Shown here piece after piece: positions 56,450-56,777 of a stretch of DNA of 56,777 nt. The position numbers and the translations under genes are program-made. The DNA is from Hysterium pulicare CBS 123377 (lineage: Eukaryota > Ascomycota > Dothideomycetes > Hysteriales > Hysteriaceae), in the NCBI GenBank assembly GCA_000467715.1, contig AJFK01001049.1:1-56777 (forward strand), written 5' to 3'. The first letter of the stretch is position 1; each line of letters starts with the position of its first letter. The notes beneath the pieces are model-generated. The model searched no databases and was not told where the DNA came from. It worked only from the letters and a program-made list of their open reading frames with translations.

Positions 56450-56777
56450 CAAAAGCAGTATTACCTATAGCTAACTCTTATTCTATACTAGAAACTAGCT
56501 TACTATTTGTAAAATAAAATTTAACGTAGAATTATAAGTAAATTCTATATTTATTTATTTTTATATTTTAAAAATTTTATAAAAACTTAAGTATACTACT
56601 TTTTTTAATATTAAAAAATATTACTATATTAAAAGTATATAAAATATTATATATTAAGCTATACTAAGAATTATTAATATTTAATTAAAAACTTTACTTT
56701 TAAAATTAAAATTAAAGTTTCTTTATATTAACTACTTATATAAATTTATATTAATATTTAAACTATATTTATTTTAT
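56450..56777. repeat. Extreme AT-rich tract, start of an AT isochore or RIP-mutated repeat
   Basis: The last ~330 bp are nearly all A and T (runs of TATTTATTTATTTTTATA type), while the rest of the window is near balanced composition. It runs off the window edge. This is the composition left by RIP on repeats or seen in fungal AT blocks; no element family can be named from it. Confidence 0.85.

Noticed and set aside
1-56777. CRISPR array, rRNA, or intact transposon
   Set aside because: No regularly spaced repeats, no rRNA core sequence, and no transposase, reverse transcriptase or terminal repeats were seen on either strand.

Overview
The window is nuclear DNA of a filamentous ascomycete (Pezizomycotina; Leotiomycetes is my best guess, from gene content rather than any diagnostic marker). 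It carries single-copy eukaryotic genes with short introns (mostly 45-80 nt, GTRAGT...YAG ends). It encodes a DHN-melanin scytalone dehydratase, RTA1-like and DUF6594 membrane proteins and a Zn(II)2Cys6 regulator. Its right edge is an almost pure A+T tract of the kind produced by RIP. I see no bacterial operons, CRISPR array, rRNA or tRNA. I rebuilt splice junctions by eye. Every multi-exon model given here closes in frame, but none has been tested against RNA data.

Layout. 0.5-2.0 kb (-): three-RRM RNA-binding protein. 4.0-4.7 kb (-): scytalone dehydratase. 5.7-6.3 kb (+): remains of a fungal multi-pass membrane-protein gene. 7.8-13.4 kb: Maf-like nucleotide pyrophosphatase (+), GNAT acetyltransferase (+), extradiol-dioxygenase-like VOC protein (-) and secreted S1/P1 nuclease (-). 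15.2-16.6 kb (+): GT31-like Golgi glycosyltransferase, followed 370 bp downstream by a decayed copy of its own 3' end. 18.8-20.3 kb (-): DUF6594 membrane protein. 21.6-22.2 kb (-): small five-exon gene made entirely of short exons. 24.1-27.4 kb (-): SP-RING (MIZ) SUMO-ligase-like protein, divergent from a Boi-type SH3-SAM-PH polarity scaffold at 28.3-31.6 kb (+). 32.6-33.7 kb (+): low-complexity membrane-anchored protein. 34.7-35.8 kb (-): NADP-dependent alkenal/one oxidoreductase. 37.0-41.4 kb (-): FG nucleoporin with a Ran-binding domain. 42.6-43.3 kb (-): cupin. 44.6-45.9 kb (+): Ser-rich basic coiled-coil protein. 46.9-48.9 kb (+): mitochondrial D-lactate dehydrogenase. 49.5-50.8 kb (+): Cys-rich fungal protein. 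52.5-53.6 kb (+): RTA1-like transporter, convergent with a Zn(II)2Cys6 regulator at 53.9-56.1 kb (-). 56.45 kb to the end: extreme AT tract.

Most genes are ordinary housekeeping or accessory genes and do not form one pathway. The only neighbours that suggest a joint job are the RTA1-like membrane protein and the Zn(II)2Cys6 factor beside the AT-rich edge. This is inference from position. The more unusual items are the transition-rich relic of the glycosyltransferase 3' end, the frame-broken membrane-protein gene, the small split gene at 21.6-22.2 kb, and an RNA-binding protein whose stop codon sits alone behind an intron. I did not find a clearly new biological system.
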